64,000 nt of DNA from Odontocerum albicorne (taxonomy: Eukaryota; Arthropoda; Insecta; Trichoptera; Odontoceridae), in contig OX463849.1 in the NCBI GenBank assembly GCA_949825065.1, positions 41,971,234 through 42,035,233 on the forward strand, read 5' to 3'. The position numbers and the translations under genes are program-made. The notes under the pieces were generated by a model. It searched no databases and was not told the DNA's origin. It saw only the letters and a list, made by a program, of their open reading frames with translations. Positions 11,481-21,496 of this stretch are shown here, piece after piece (the stretch's first letter is position 1; each line of letters starts with the position of its first letter).

Positions 11481-12244
11481 TTTCCTTATGACCAGACTTA
11501 TTATTTTGGATATAAATTTTAAGATAGCTGCAAATACTGAAAGGAAGAGACGATCGCGTCAATCATAATCTATCAAACAAAGTTACAGAACAAGACAGCA
11601 AATAGAGCAACACAAAGACAAGCATTACGTAACATAATGTTGATTAAATTGATTTACTTCCGTCATTATTGAAGGGTTATTTCAAGTAAACTGATATTTT
11701 ACGTACCCATTATTCCATTTACAATAAAAATTGTTTTCTTTTCTTCCTACAATCCTGTTTGTTTGTGAATGTGTCAAAGAAATATTGTGAAGCAAAATCT
11801 ACATAATGAGGACGTATCAATTTTCTCAAGACTTAGACGGTACACATTGCCAACGGACTATTACAAAAATGCTAAGAAACTAAAAAAAACCCAACAAACA
11901 ACCTTTGTTGTTCTCAGAGAACAAAGAAATGATTCAAATAAAAGAAGCTGTTCAGTATGAGTAATAAAATGGAAGGGAAATAAGAGAGCGTCTACAGATT
12001 AAAACTTTTGTTCGACGAAATGCGCACACATTTTTGCCATCGGGTTACGTAACATATAAAACATTGCAATTTGAGAGCCTTGTTACGTATTACGTAAGAT
12101 GGTTTCCATCTAGCAGTGAAGTTAGAAAAAAAAAACAAAACTAAAATAAAAAGAAAAAAATAATGAAGATTAAAACACATACAAATTAAACAATATCATC
12201 AAACATATAAATCGATAAGTAAGAATTATATTAAGTGATATATG
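11481..12244. other. Unassigned DNA before the hAT MITE
   Basis: Frames at 11769-11960 (plus) and 11992-12180 (minus) are short and unrecognised. The last eight bases, gatatatg (12237-12244), are the left target duplication of the hAT MITE that follows. Confidence 0.45.
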
Positions 12245-13169
12245 CAGGGCTGTGGAGTCGGATGAAAATTTACCGACTCCGACTCCGGCTTTATTTTATA
12301 CTCCGACACCGACTCCGACTCCGACTCCAACTCTTGACTCTGACTTCAATTTTTATTTTATTTTATAATTTACAGCGTCTACCTAATGTATTTATATTGA
12401 CTTATTAATAATGGATGCAGGTATAAATTAAAAATTAATTATATTTGTACACAAATGAAACAATTTTATAAAAAAATATATAAACAATACGCATTAAGCA
12501 ATATCTTCACACTAAAATAATATTAAAAATATATATTAATATTTAAAAAAAGAATTAAATGAAACTTTTAAAATAATTAGAAAAACAACACAGGTAGGTA
12601 TTAAAAAAAATAAGAAAACACTTAAAAATAAAATAAAAAGGTTGCTTCATTTGTTTTCATACGTTAACTAAATCTTATTAATATTGTTTATTATTATTTT
12701 GATTCAATATTGAATAGAACACAAGATAAGATTTTTGAAAGTAAATATACTTTATATAAATCTTATTTCCTATTCGTGGTCTAAATGGAATTAGATCTCA
12801 AAATAAGTCTCAAAAGAAGCTCTTAACTTGTGTAGGTGCTAAGTGGTAAGGCCGTGACGGTCAGCGGTGAATCTTGAATAATTTCAGGATATCGCAGTAT
12901 TGCTGTTTTTATATCTAATTTTGTAAAAACTGTAAACTGAACGTAATCCCCTTTTGGGGTTTATTGCGATTATAAAAGTCTGCATAGTATCAGGCATGAA
13001 ACGATGAGAGGTTAACTGGTTAACACATACCGTAACGTTATTCATTTAAGAAAATGTTAAAATATTGTAATTAATCGGAGTCGGAGTCGGTCGATTTTTT
13101 CCGATTCCGATTCCGCCTAAAATGTTCCGACTCCACGACTCCGGCTCCGACTCCGACTCCACAGCCCTG
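12245..13169. mobile_element. hAT MITE with 8-bp target duplication (925 bp)
   Basis: Both ends carry cagggctgtggagtcgga as an 18-bp inverted repeat, the same termini as the coding hAT at 48575-49622. The 8-bp sequence gatatatg occurs perfectly on both sides (12237-12244 and 13170-13177), the hallmark of hAT insertion. Inside each end, short arrays of the hexamer (g)actccg/cggagt extend the inverted repeats. The middle is AT-rich and shows no transposase, so this is a nonautonomous copy presumably mobilised by a transposase of the same family. Confidence 0.95.
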
Positions 13170-13177
13170 GATATATG

Positions 13178-13619
13178 TGATATTTTCTTAATGGTGCTGA
13201 GACATGGACCATGAAGACCAGACTCTTAAATAAGTTGGAAGCATTCGAAATAAGGATCCATCACGATGATGCTCATAATTTCTAAGCACTATCGGATATC
13301 AAACACCGATTTATTAGGAAACAGGAAAGGAGAATGAAACAAGGATGTTATAAGATCTAAAAATAAAAGTAATCTAGACCTCGCCAGGAATCTTACCAGG
13401 ACGCCAATGAAATAATTATATCGAATATCAATGATTTCTCTGCGTCCATTATGGTTAGCATGCATAACAAACGGCAATCAGTGGTTAGCATGCTAGCTAA
13501 TTACTGAGACGTTCCGGAATCATTTCCTGGCGGGTCATGGACTGAGAGGGATTTTATCTGAATGAATGAAAATATTTAGATAGTAAAACGTCTCGTTTTT
13601 ATTATCTGAATGTTTTCAA
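13178..13619. other. Unassigned DNA
   Basis: No gene. At 13190-13270 the sequence ctgagacatggaccatgaag... has a LINE-like look (typical of the region after RT domains), but no frame supports it. I leave it unassigned. Confidence 0.4.
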
Positions 13620-13716
13620 GACCTCCATGGCCTTGTTAGTTATACGCCTGACTTCTACTTGGAGATCTTCGGTTCAGTTCCCTATGGTACTGATAAAAAA
13701 ATAAACAAAAAAGTTC

Positions 13717-13990
13717 ATTGTAATTTATTTTTATCAAACACTGTTTATTCCACTTTTTTATGACGGTATAACCCTACCGGTTTCAAGGCTTTCACCTCAT
13801 CTTCAGGGGAGCGCAAACAAGACGCAAGAGCGCAACAAGAGTCTTGTTTGCGCTCCCCTGAAGATGAGGTGAAAGCCTTGAAACCGGTAGGGTTATACCG
13901 TCATAAAAAAGTGGAATAAACAGTGTTTGATAAAAATAAATTACAATGTCTTTAAACCTCCACAATGTTAATGTCTTAACTATAAACAAC
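13717..13990 (+). mobile_element. Palindromic retroposon, copy 1 (274 bp)
   Basis: Positions 13719-13823 and 13841-13945 are perfect 105-bp inverted repeats around a 17-bp spacer. Beyond the right arm a single-copy tail (tctttaaacctccacaat to actataaacaac) runs to 13990. The whole is bracketed by a 12-bp duplication, acaaaaaagt(t/c)c, at 13705-13716 and 13991-14002. The same design, including duplications of 11-12 bp, is found at 19145-19398 and 41199-41405. Long variable duplications point to target-primed reverse transcription rather than a cut-and-paste transposase. Each arm contains gaagatgaggtgaaagcc, gaaaccggtagggttata and an AATAAA. Family unknown to me; head-to-head copies recall Penelope-like elements, but that is only an analogy. 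Confidence 0.85.
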
Positions 13991-14029
13991 ACAAAAAAGT
14001 CCAATTCTGGAAAAAGCGTTCGTCTATAG

Positions 14030-14238
14030 TTCAGAAATTCTAGGATGAGTCCTGTGACAGCTCACAAATTTGCCCCAATACAACCTTATGTAATGTATTT
14101 ACCTAAATAACTTGTTATTTATTACAATTGAGGCTTATATTAAAGTTGATAAAATAATTAAAATTACTGAACATCGTTACAAGGCTGTATTGGGGCAAAT
14201 TTGTGAGCTGTCACAGGACTCATCCTAGAATTTCCGAA
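14030..14238. mobile_element. MITE with 58-bp inverted repeats (209 bp)
   Basis: The arms start ttc(a/g)gaaattctaggatg and run about 58 bp with two mismatches (14030-14087 and 14181-14238), ending in ccccaatacarcctt. ctatag lies on both sides (14024-14029 and 14239-14244); because it is palindromic, the true duplication could be TA alone. There is no coding sequence. It sits inside the SINE body, so it is younger than the SINE. Confidence 0.85.
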
Positions 14239-14430
14239 CTATAGTAATAATATTAGAATACACCGAGCATGCATATGAGTGTAGTTGCCTCTTCACGCGC
14301 GGTAGTATTGCCAAAAAATGCAAGTGCAAACCGCAAGTTCCGTAACTATTCCAGTGGTTCTAAATTCGAAAGTTCGATTACTAGAACCGAAGATAATAAT
14401 GTCTCCCAGCCACCTTCTTCTCTATATCTC

Positions 14431-15169
14431 ACTTATCAAATATGATAATGTAAGGGTAACATACGAAAGAAGAATCTAAATATTTCCTTGTACTGACTAT
14501 AAGTAGTTGTTCCACAAAAAATCTTAGGAATGACAGGTGTTACAAAATAGCAGTTGATACGAGTACATTCGAATAACTTTTCGATTTTCCCAAAACAAAC
14601 AAATAAATCTACGTTGTTAAAAATATAAACGTGAATGATTTAAACATTGAAAATAAGTAGATATTCAAACATAAAATAAATTGAAAAAACTACTCAACCA
14701 AATATGAGACCCTAAAATTTACGGTAAAACTTATTTAAAAACAATCAAGGTAAATTACATTGAAACAAAAGTTCAATATGCGGAAAATAAATTATTTTGT
14801 GTGTGTTTGCATAAGTAATTGATCAATCAATTTAGAAAGAAGGGGAAAAATATTCAGCCATAAAATAATATTAAAGGCAACGTGGCTGATACAGAAAGAA
14901 GAGTCTGGAAGAATTTCCGGTCGGGGAAAGATAAAAAGTACACAGAAAACAGAATGGAGGGAAGAGGAATAATGAGATAGATTTGTCAAGACAATCAGAA
15001 TGATGGGAATAACCAGAAATGGTAATAGTAGGGAGAAGGCCGGCTCGGGGAATATATCCAAATGGAAAGCTCTATGGAGAATATTATTTTTTTATGATAA
15101 TCCGGTAACTTAAAATCGACAACTTTCCTTTATAAAAAGCATTACAATCATCTAAGTGCATGTAATTGG
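14431..15169. other. Unassigned AT-rich DNA
   Basis: No gene recognised. The minus-strand frame 14792-15061 has no domain I know and may be chance. Confidence 0.4.
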
Positions 15170-15790
15170 GTTGTCCGGAAACTATTTTTTTTAACCGCAA
15201 GGTCTTGACTTCTCTACATTATCTTAACACGATACGTCATTTTCTATCTGTTTTAAGTCGAATACTACCTATCTGCCCCGATGTCTTATGCTTACATTAC
15301 TTGATTATGGTGACATGTGTTATTTTGATGCGGAAATGTTGGATTAGTTGGAGAGACTCCAAAACATTCGCATCCGATTCATATTTAACCTAAAGGAGTT
15401 TGACCATGTGTCAGAAATCTGGAACGAACTTCAACGACTTAAGATCAGAGAGCGAATGAACTTTCACATTATTTCGACATTATTTCGCGTACTTTACAAT
15501 CCTCATTCTCCTTCATTTCTTCGTGAAAAATTCCAGTTTCTTTCAGAACACGGACGTTCTTTTTCATTAGGCGATGACAAACTCCTTTGCATACAAACTT
15601 ATCACACCAGATTTTACATAGATACTTTCATTTGCAATTGACTCGGCGCGACTGTGGAATGAACTTCCAAGATTTATCAGAAGTACACAATCCTTATTTA
15701 CGTTTAAAAGATAATTAAGAAAGTATTACATCACTCCTTTTATCCTAACTTTCCTTTGATTCCCTTATTTATCCTTGAAAGAATTCCTTT
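15170..15790 (+). pseudogene. CR1-like LINE reverse transcriptase, C-terminal fragment
   Basis: Three neighbouring frames can be read as one decayed protein. Around 15270-15350: LTLLDYGDMCYFDAEM, the 'ILPHFDYCDVVY' region that follows the RT palm. Then 15346-15641: LERLQNIRIRFIFNL, DHVSEIWNELQRLKIRERM and FHIISTLFRVLYN. Finally near 15630-15720: DSARLWNELPRFIR and LFTFKR, matching the 'LWNSLP..IR...FK' tail. This order is typical of CR1/L2/Jockey-type elements. There is a stop after AEMLD and at least two frame changes; the catalytic YADD part is missing. A dead 5'-truncated copy. Confidence 0.75.
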
Positions 15791-16063
15791 CCCCTAGTTC
15801 TTCAATTATTGATAAAGATTATTCATTTAACTTTTTTTTAAATTAAATTAATTAATCGAATATACTTTTTTTCATTTGTTGTCGATTAAAACAGTTGAAT
15901 GTATCCAAGATGAGCTGGTCGATTGGAAGAAATTGATATATGGCAATAATTACGCCAGATGTACCATGTGTACACAAAATAACGAAACAAATTTACTTCA
16001 AACGCAAAACTGCACCAAATGCTCGTGAATGGTGGTTTTCGATATTTTCAGTATCTCAGGATT
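15791..16063. other. Unassigned DNA
   Basis: AT-rich; may contain decayed continuation of either neighbouring relic, but I cannot align it by eye. Confidence 0.35.
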
Positions 16064-16258
16064 CTATCTTGACGTTGAAAGATGCAAATTCTCGATCAAA
16101 GTCTTGATTATGTGGTCGTCATCAGTAGTGGTCGGCCTTCCAGAATGGACACCATCTTCGAGTATCGTATCACATTTACAGATTTTTTTTAAATACAGTT
16201 TACACACACGATCGCTTACTCCATCATTGCCATACACTGTACAAATCTTTATTTTCAT
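16064..16258 (-). pseudogene. Mariner transposase N-terminal fragment
   Basis: On the minus strand the frame reads CTVYGNDGVSDRVCKLYLKK, then ILEDGVHSGRPTTTDDDHI and IKTLIENLHLSTSR. This follows the mariner N-terminal helix-turn-helix pattern: a 'VYG.dalS.RVcqkWf.kF' block, then 'leD..rSGRP...DdD.ik.LIE.....ts'. The position equivalent to Trp of WF is Leu-Tyr here and the frame ends at a stop. No catalytic aspartate region and no inverted repeats were found nearby, so it is a small remnant of an old insertion. Confidence 0.65.
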
Positions 16259-16555
16259 GTTTGTGCCATTTTTTTCTTAGCAGTAGTAAAAAATCATACA
16301 TCACCGAAAAAACACATTTTTTTGTTTTATATTCAAAATGGCGCCAAAACAATAAACAAGCCGTTTGGATAAACAATGGCCGAAAAGTTATGCTAATGGA
16401 TTACCATTTATAATTATATATTATACATTCAACACTTTAGGAATGAAGTAAGCAACGAAAAGTTTGTCCTAACGATATCTATCCGAGAAACACGAAACCA
16501 CTTTACATATTGTTTTTCTGTATCTGTACACTATAATAAATGTTCTTTGGGTGAA
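16259..16555. other. Unassigned AT-rich DNA
   Basis: No gene or element recognised. Confidence 0.4.
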
Positions 16556-16715
16556 AGTTTAATGTTTCCGATGCGATACGACAGGTTATCAAAGTGACCG
16601 AGTATAATTGTCAGCCATCTTGTGATGGATGACGTTTGTGTGAATATTGGTGTATTGTGTGTAAGCTATTGCACTTCAGCAAGCACATAATCTTGACAGA
16701 TCCAGTCCAGACAAA
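16556..16715 (+). repeat. Interspersed repeat family B, copy 1
   Basis: About 155 bp aligns with 51985-52140: both have gatgcgatacga, then cagccatc(t/a)tgtg...tggatgacg or tggaagacg, then tcggcaagcacac or tcagcaagcacat, and end in ttgacaaatc or ttgacagatc. Noncoding; class unknown. Confidence 0.6.
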
Positions 16716-17692
16716 TAGACAAAGTTTGAAATAAATTTTTAAGCAACTAAACTCCTTTCAAACACTCACATTTACTTATAAAATATTCAATAAATATATT
16801 TACATTTATGTAAAAAAATACTTAAATTTAACAAAATAGTATAAAAATATTTAACATGACTTTTCAGTAGAAGTTTTGATGCCAAGAAGTGCATAAATAA
16901 ATATTTTTTTTATAAAAGGAAAAACACTCCACATTAAAATTATAAAATAAACGATAAAACAGGAAATATAAAAACGAAACGATCTGATGAGATTCGTTGT
17001 TCTTGAGGTATTCAACAAATATTGTATTATTTCAATAATTATCATAAAAATATTCATTTATTAAAAATCCATCACAAGTTAAGCAAAAATAAATATTTAT
17101 TCAACGAGAATAAGCCTACTATACAATAGCTAACAGACCGCAACTGGTCAAGTATCGTTTCACATCTAAGGTGGGAATATAAAAAATAAGATTTTGTTAT
17201 AATAAAAATAAATTTATATAAAATGGGCCCAAATAATCTGGAGTCAGTACTGTCTAGCCAAAAGGACAGAAGGAAATGACATATTCCTCTTATTGTCTGT
17301 CTGCCCCTCGGTCTGTCAGGGCCGGCCCGGACCGGGGTTATTTCATGTGAATTAATCTGTCATTTATACATCTCGCTGCTAAAAGCCTGGACTGAAATAC
17401 TTTTAAAAAGAAACGTGTCTCCACCAGGACAGCTACTCGCTGAGCATTTTCAGGGAAACTTCCTGATTGTGAGTTTATTCTAATACAAAATATTGTTTTT
17501 TTTTATCACCATTTAATTTTACTTTTATTTGTTTGGCAATTCGTTGCACAAAATCACGATCGGCGGATTTGTTGCCCTACGGCAAAGTCAACTAGACGGA
17601 AATTACATACAAGTTATGCCGTTCATATTGCTGGATGATAAGTTACGAAAACAGAAAAAAGAACATTAAAAAATATGAACAAAAAATGTAAA
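16716..17692. other. Unassigned DNA with a GC-rich patch
   Basis: No gene. A locally GC-rich patch at about 17280-17345 (tgtctgcccctcggtctgtc, gggccggcccggaccggggt) stands out from the AT-rich background. It has no long frame and I cannot assign it. Confidence 0.4.
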
Positions 17693-17804
17693 TTCAAAGA
17701 TGAGTATAAGAATAAAGAAATTCAAAGTTGAGTATCAGAATAAAGAAGTTCAAAGTTGAGTATAAGAATAAAGAAGTTCAAAGTTGAGTATAAGAATAAA
17801 GAAA
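17693..17804. repeat. 28-bp minisatellite, 4 copies
   Basis: The unit ttcaaagttgagtataagaa + taaagaag is repeated four times with small changes (first copy gatgag, second tatcag). Confidence 0.9.
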
Positions 17805-18545
17805 TGAAAAGAAAAGAAAATACCCAAAACATAGTGTTTTAATATGGCCAATGACTTAAAGAAGGGAGGCATTGAGAAAGAAAAATAGAATGTGGTAAAG
17901 GGAACGACACACATGTCAATGAAGAGAGATAAAATTTGAGAGTTCGTATTAAATTTTTTATCATGTTATTTTTTTTTATTTATTATTACACATGGCAAGA
18001 AATATAGATAATTTGCAAAAAAACCACAGATAATTTAATTTGAACATACATTATTTTAATGGATCTGGGTTTGTCGCCTTTCATTTGTCGTATCCCCAGT
18101 AAACTAGGCTTTTGCCTGTATCTCACTGAGGATATTTAGCATGAAAAATAAATCGATACTTCTTTCCAATTTTTTATTACACAAAAACAAAACCCCGTTG
18201 CACGTTTTCATCAACCTGACAAACAGTGACACTCAATTACAACTGAAAACATCATGCGGAATCAAACTCTTCACACATCATCACTCCAGAAAGACCAAAC
18301 TTGTTCATCCCATAATATACCGCACACAATCATAAGAATAATAACAAAAACAAAAGTAAAATCGAAAATGAGCCCAAAATGAAACAAAAATAAAACCAAA
18401 AATGTTCATCCCATAATATACCGCACACAATCATAAAAATAAAAATTTACACAAAAATATACAGAAACATAAATACAAAACAATAAAAATCAAAACAACA
18501 AGAAGAAACCCACACTCAAGAGCCCACACAAATCTTTTCCACACG
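17805..18545. other. AT-rich DNA with a short direct repeat
   Basis: The words gttcatcccataatatac and cgcacacaatcata recur at 18303-18335 and 18404-18436. The flanks are A-rich degenerate sequence. No coding sequence was recognised. Confidence 0.5.
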
Positions 18546-18731
18546 TCATTCATCCTGAGAGTCCAAGTACTCAAAATCCTGTCGCAATAACAACCACGCT
18601 CCGATCGACTGTCTTAATGGTTTTCCTTCCTTTATCTCTGTTGAATTCGGCACGCCATTGTACGTCATGGGAGCCAAATAAGCATATTGCCTTTGGGCAA
18701 AAGAGGTTTTAACTCTAGAGATTGTGAACAT
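18546..18731 (-). pseudogene. LINE reverse-transcriptase tail fragment
   Basis: The minus-strand frame contains SFAQRQYAYLAPMTYNGVPN and later LRQSIGAWLLLR. This resembles the extreme C-terminus of CR1/Jockey-like polyproteins ('yf.apk.yN.lP....k...sFK..l..wLl'). It is only 61 residues and lies beyond the catalytic domain. No upstream RT motifs were found. Assignment is by pattern alone. Confidence 0.45.
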
Positions 18732-18764
18732 TTCATGTTATATGTTATAAACACTACGAGTCAA

Positions 18765-18960
18765 AAAATTTCATGATATATAAATACTACGCACTTACCA
18801 CACTACACCTAAAACCGAATGTGTTACAAGATCTACAAAGATGTGGAAGATCTACAAAGATTTCTTTGAAGTTCGTATTCTCTTTGAAAAACTTTTGAGG
18901 ATTTCTTACCCATGTATTTTTGAACATATGCAGAAACAGGGAAGTATCTTATTTAATGAC
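18765..18960 (-). repeat. Interspersed repeat family A, inverted copy
   Basis: On the minus strand this contains tagatcttgtaacacattcg and a gt-rich continuation, aligning with 6890-6945 and 57990-58080. The order of blocks is the same but the copy is shorter and rearranged (a duplicated gatctacaaagat). Confidence 0.5.
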
Positions 18961-19132
18961 CGCAGCTACTACCTTTTTTATCCTAACAACTAAATCGATA
19001 TACATTTATCGTGTTTATTTAATATTTTTAATCCGTCAATGATAGTGGGTGAACCAACTTAGAACGCCCTTGAGGAAAGTTTGTTCTCTAAACGTTGATA
19101 TATAAATTGTCCTTTTTATTGTTATTGTTATG
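18961..19132. other. Unassigned DNA
   Basis: AT-rich; contains a short stretch (ccaacttagaacgcccttga...) resembling one at 49945-49985 and 50775-50800, an unclassified dispersed fragment. Confidence 0.35.
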
Positions 19133-19144
19133 ATTTTTAAGTAA

Positions 19145-19398
19145 GTTGTTTATAGTTAAGGCATTAACGTTGTGGAGGTTTAAAGACATTGTAATTTATT
19201 GTTATCAAACACTATTAATTCCACTTTTTTGTGACGGTATAACCCTACCGGTTTCAAGGCTTTCACCTCATCTTCAGGGGAACACAAACAAGACTTGTTT
19301 GCGCTCCCCTGAAGATGAGGTGAAAGCCTTGAAGCCGGTAGGGTTATACCGTCACCAAAAAAAGTGGAATAAACAGTGTTTGATTAAAATAAATTACA
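19145..19398 (-). mobile_element. Palindromic retroposon, copy 2 (254 bp)
   Basis: Same structure as 13717-13990 but in the opposite orientation: the single-copy tail (gttgtttatagttaaggc to taaagacat) lies on the left, followed by two inverted arms meeting near 19286. It is flanked by a perfect 12-bp duplication atttttaagtaa at 19133-19144 and 19399-19410. The arms differ at a few bases (for example gaagccgg versus gaaaccgg), so this copy is somewhat older than copy 1. Confidence 0.85.
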
Positions 19399-19432
19399 AT
19401 TTTTAAGTAATTATTTAAAAGATATCAATAAG

Positions 19433-19485
19433 AGCGCAAGTCTTACAGCAGCCGACAGCTGGTTCCAGCTACTGTACGACTTGCG
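19433..19485. repeat. 53-bp hairpin
   Basis: gcgcaagtcttac at the left pairs with gtacgacttgcgc at the right (12 of 13), and the centre agctgg-tt-ccagct is also self-complementary. It is either a tiny MITE relic or a foldback; no target duplication is obvious. Confidence 0.55.
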
Positions 19486-20569
19486 CATTCATAGTTTCCA
19501 AGATTTTGTACGAACAAATCGTAATATATAACTTAAAAAGATAGAATTGGATTTTAACGTTGTAACGACAAGAAAATTCTTTATTTTAATTTGAAAACCT
19601 AATTGAATTGCAACATACAACTTGCAAAATAACAATTACATCTATCCCTCGATTAACACGGTTTCTTTTACAAAGTTTCTGCTTAACGCGATTGAGAAAC
19701 ACGTTTTTTAAAAGACGATTATTCGTCATTATTTCAATTATATTATATATCTGGATGATTGTGCACTTAAGTTAAGGTTAGCGAAGATACAGACTAGTAA
19801 GATAGTAAACAGTAACTGCATTTTCCTCTTAATTTTATTACCACATTAAAACCAACAACAACGATTCGATAAATGGATAAACTAATATGTATGACAGAAA
19901 AATTAAACCAAAATAACATTTACAAAATAATTTACAAAGGATACATCCAACAAAATACATTTTTGGTTTAGATGGAATATATTCTACCTTAATCTGTAAA
20001 ATATTAAGTCAATAAAGTATGAATTTTATGGTAATTTTTTTTGTATTATTTTACTACACAAAAGTAAGTTACTGCTATAATTATCTCAGGTAAATTTTGG
20101 CCTGGATCCTTTTTGCATACAAATACACATATAGTATATAATTGATATGGTTTTAAAAAAACTATTGATTCAAAACATTAAGATCGTTACTCATCAAATA
20201 ATCCTATTAAGTGAATACTGAATGAGATATTTCATAACATCTGTAGATGAAACCTTATTGACGCAAGCTTAATGAATAGGGCATGACTACGTTATGGACA
20301 TACGAATATATAGCCCGAATAATACAACAGTACTACACCGTATGTATAAACAACCATGCAAGAAATAATTACTGACTATACTATACGTCTCCAACAACAT
20401 TTTCAGATTATTTGGTGGTAAATATAATATGAATGCCAGTATCTAAATACAAGAACAGCAATAACCTTAAAAAACGTAATTCTGACATAGAAAAAAACAT
20501 ATTTTATTTTATCAATTAATTTAAATAGAACTATTACTACAGAGGTGATGCTTTCAAATACACTACATA
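19486..20569. other. Unassigned AT-rich DNA
   Basis: Over 1 kb with no recognisable gene, array or element. The TA at 20568-20569 is the target site of the next mariner. Confidence 0.45.
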
Positions 20570-21496
20570 CTACCTTGATCAAAAAGTTTTAGGACTTTAT
20601 TCATAAAATTGAAAATACAAATGTATTCATCTAAATCGATATGGTCCCCTTCAAAGTACTCCCCATCGACTGCGCAACGCACTTACGCCAGCGCATGATC
20701 CAATCCTCGAAAAATCGCTGGTACTCAATTTTCGGTATGTCCATCAGAGCCGTCTTCGATTTTTTCATGACATCCTCTCGGGTGCTGTAACGCGTTCCGC
20801 AAAGCGGCTTTTTAAGTCGGTTGAACAGGAAAAAGTCGCAGGGAGCCAGATCAGGTGAATTTGAAGGCTGCTGGATAGTATTCGTGTTGTTTTTGGTCAA
20901 ACACTCGTGGAAATCATGTCTTTCGCGATTTCAACGCGGTACTTTTTTTACGTGCAATTGAGGTCTTTCGGCACCAGTTTTGCAGCGACACGTCTGAGGC
21001 CCAAATCACTAACTAAAATGTCTTGAGCGGATCCATAAGCGATGTTCAAGTCCTCTGCCAGCTCTCTGATGGTCAATTTGCGATTTTCGGCCAACATTTC
21101 TTTGATTTTATCGATGTTTTCATCGGTTTTCGACTGCCACTGCGTACGTCATCCTCGACCGACTCACGACCACTTCTGAAGCGTTCGTGCTACCAAAAAA
21201 CACTTCTCCGACATTTCCAAGGTCTGCGGATTGTTAAATCCGTTTTTCACACAAAATTTAATGCAAACTCGTTGATGCACAGTTGATGCCATTTTCAAAC
21301 TTGTAAAAAATCTAAAACACGCACAAAGGTAGATGTACTCAGTACAGCGCAACTTTTACAAATGTCAAGCTATGACGCTGAAATTTTGAGGCAAGTGTCA
21401 ATGATAGATGTGGTTACCTAACAAAAAAAATAATTCCAATCGGGTGACTGACAGCGCCACACGGTGGCCAGTCCTAAAACTTTTTGATCAAGGTAG
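20570..21496 (-). mobile_element. Internally deleted mariner (927 bp)
   Basis: Ends are perfect 27-bp inverted repeats starting CTACCTTGATCAAAAAGTTT (20570-20596 and 21470-21496), with TA on both outer sides. The length is about 350 bp short of a complete mariner. The transposase on the minus strand has lost its centre (see next entry). The TIRs are of a different family from those of the mariners at 4202 and 53453. Confidence 0.93.
20637..21291 (-). pseudogene. Mariner transposase remnant lacking two catalytic Asp
   Basis: From the start near 21291 (MASTVHQRVCIKFCVKNGFN) the N-terminal domain is readable. After frame changes the second helix-turn-helix follows: ENRKLTIRELAEDLNIAYGS, then LGLRRVAAKLVPKDLN. 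The frame then jumps, near 20905-20930, straight to QQPSNSPDLAPCDFFLFNRL, which holds the third catalytic aspartate and the (Y)SPDLAP motif. It continues to IPKIEYQRFFEDWIMRWRKC. The block with the first two catalytic aspartates is missing, so no active protein is possible. Several further frameshifts and stops are present. Family: Tc1/mariner; subfamily not determined. Confidence 0.85.

Larger units (their letters stand above)
13620..14430 (+). mobile_element. SINE S1 copy split by two later insertions
   Basis: The tRNA-like head is at about 13622-13690: an A-box-like tggccttgttagtt and a B-box-like ggttcagttccc, followed by tatggtac. The body resumes at 13991-14023 (aagtccaattctgg, gcgttcgtct) and again at 14239-14430 (taataatatta, gcctcttcacgcgcggta, ccagtggttcta). 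The two gaps are exactly filled by a palindromic retroposon (13717-13990, 12-bp duplication) and a MITE (14030-14238). Compare the uninterrupted copy at 51036-51340. Confidence 0.65.

Noticed and set aside
13719..13945. Assembly artefact explaining the perfect palindrome
   Set aside because: Two further copies with the same arms, different divergence and their own 11-12-bp duplications are present at 19145 and 41199.
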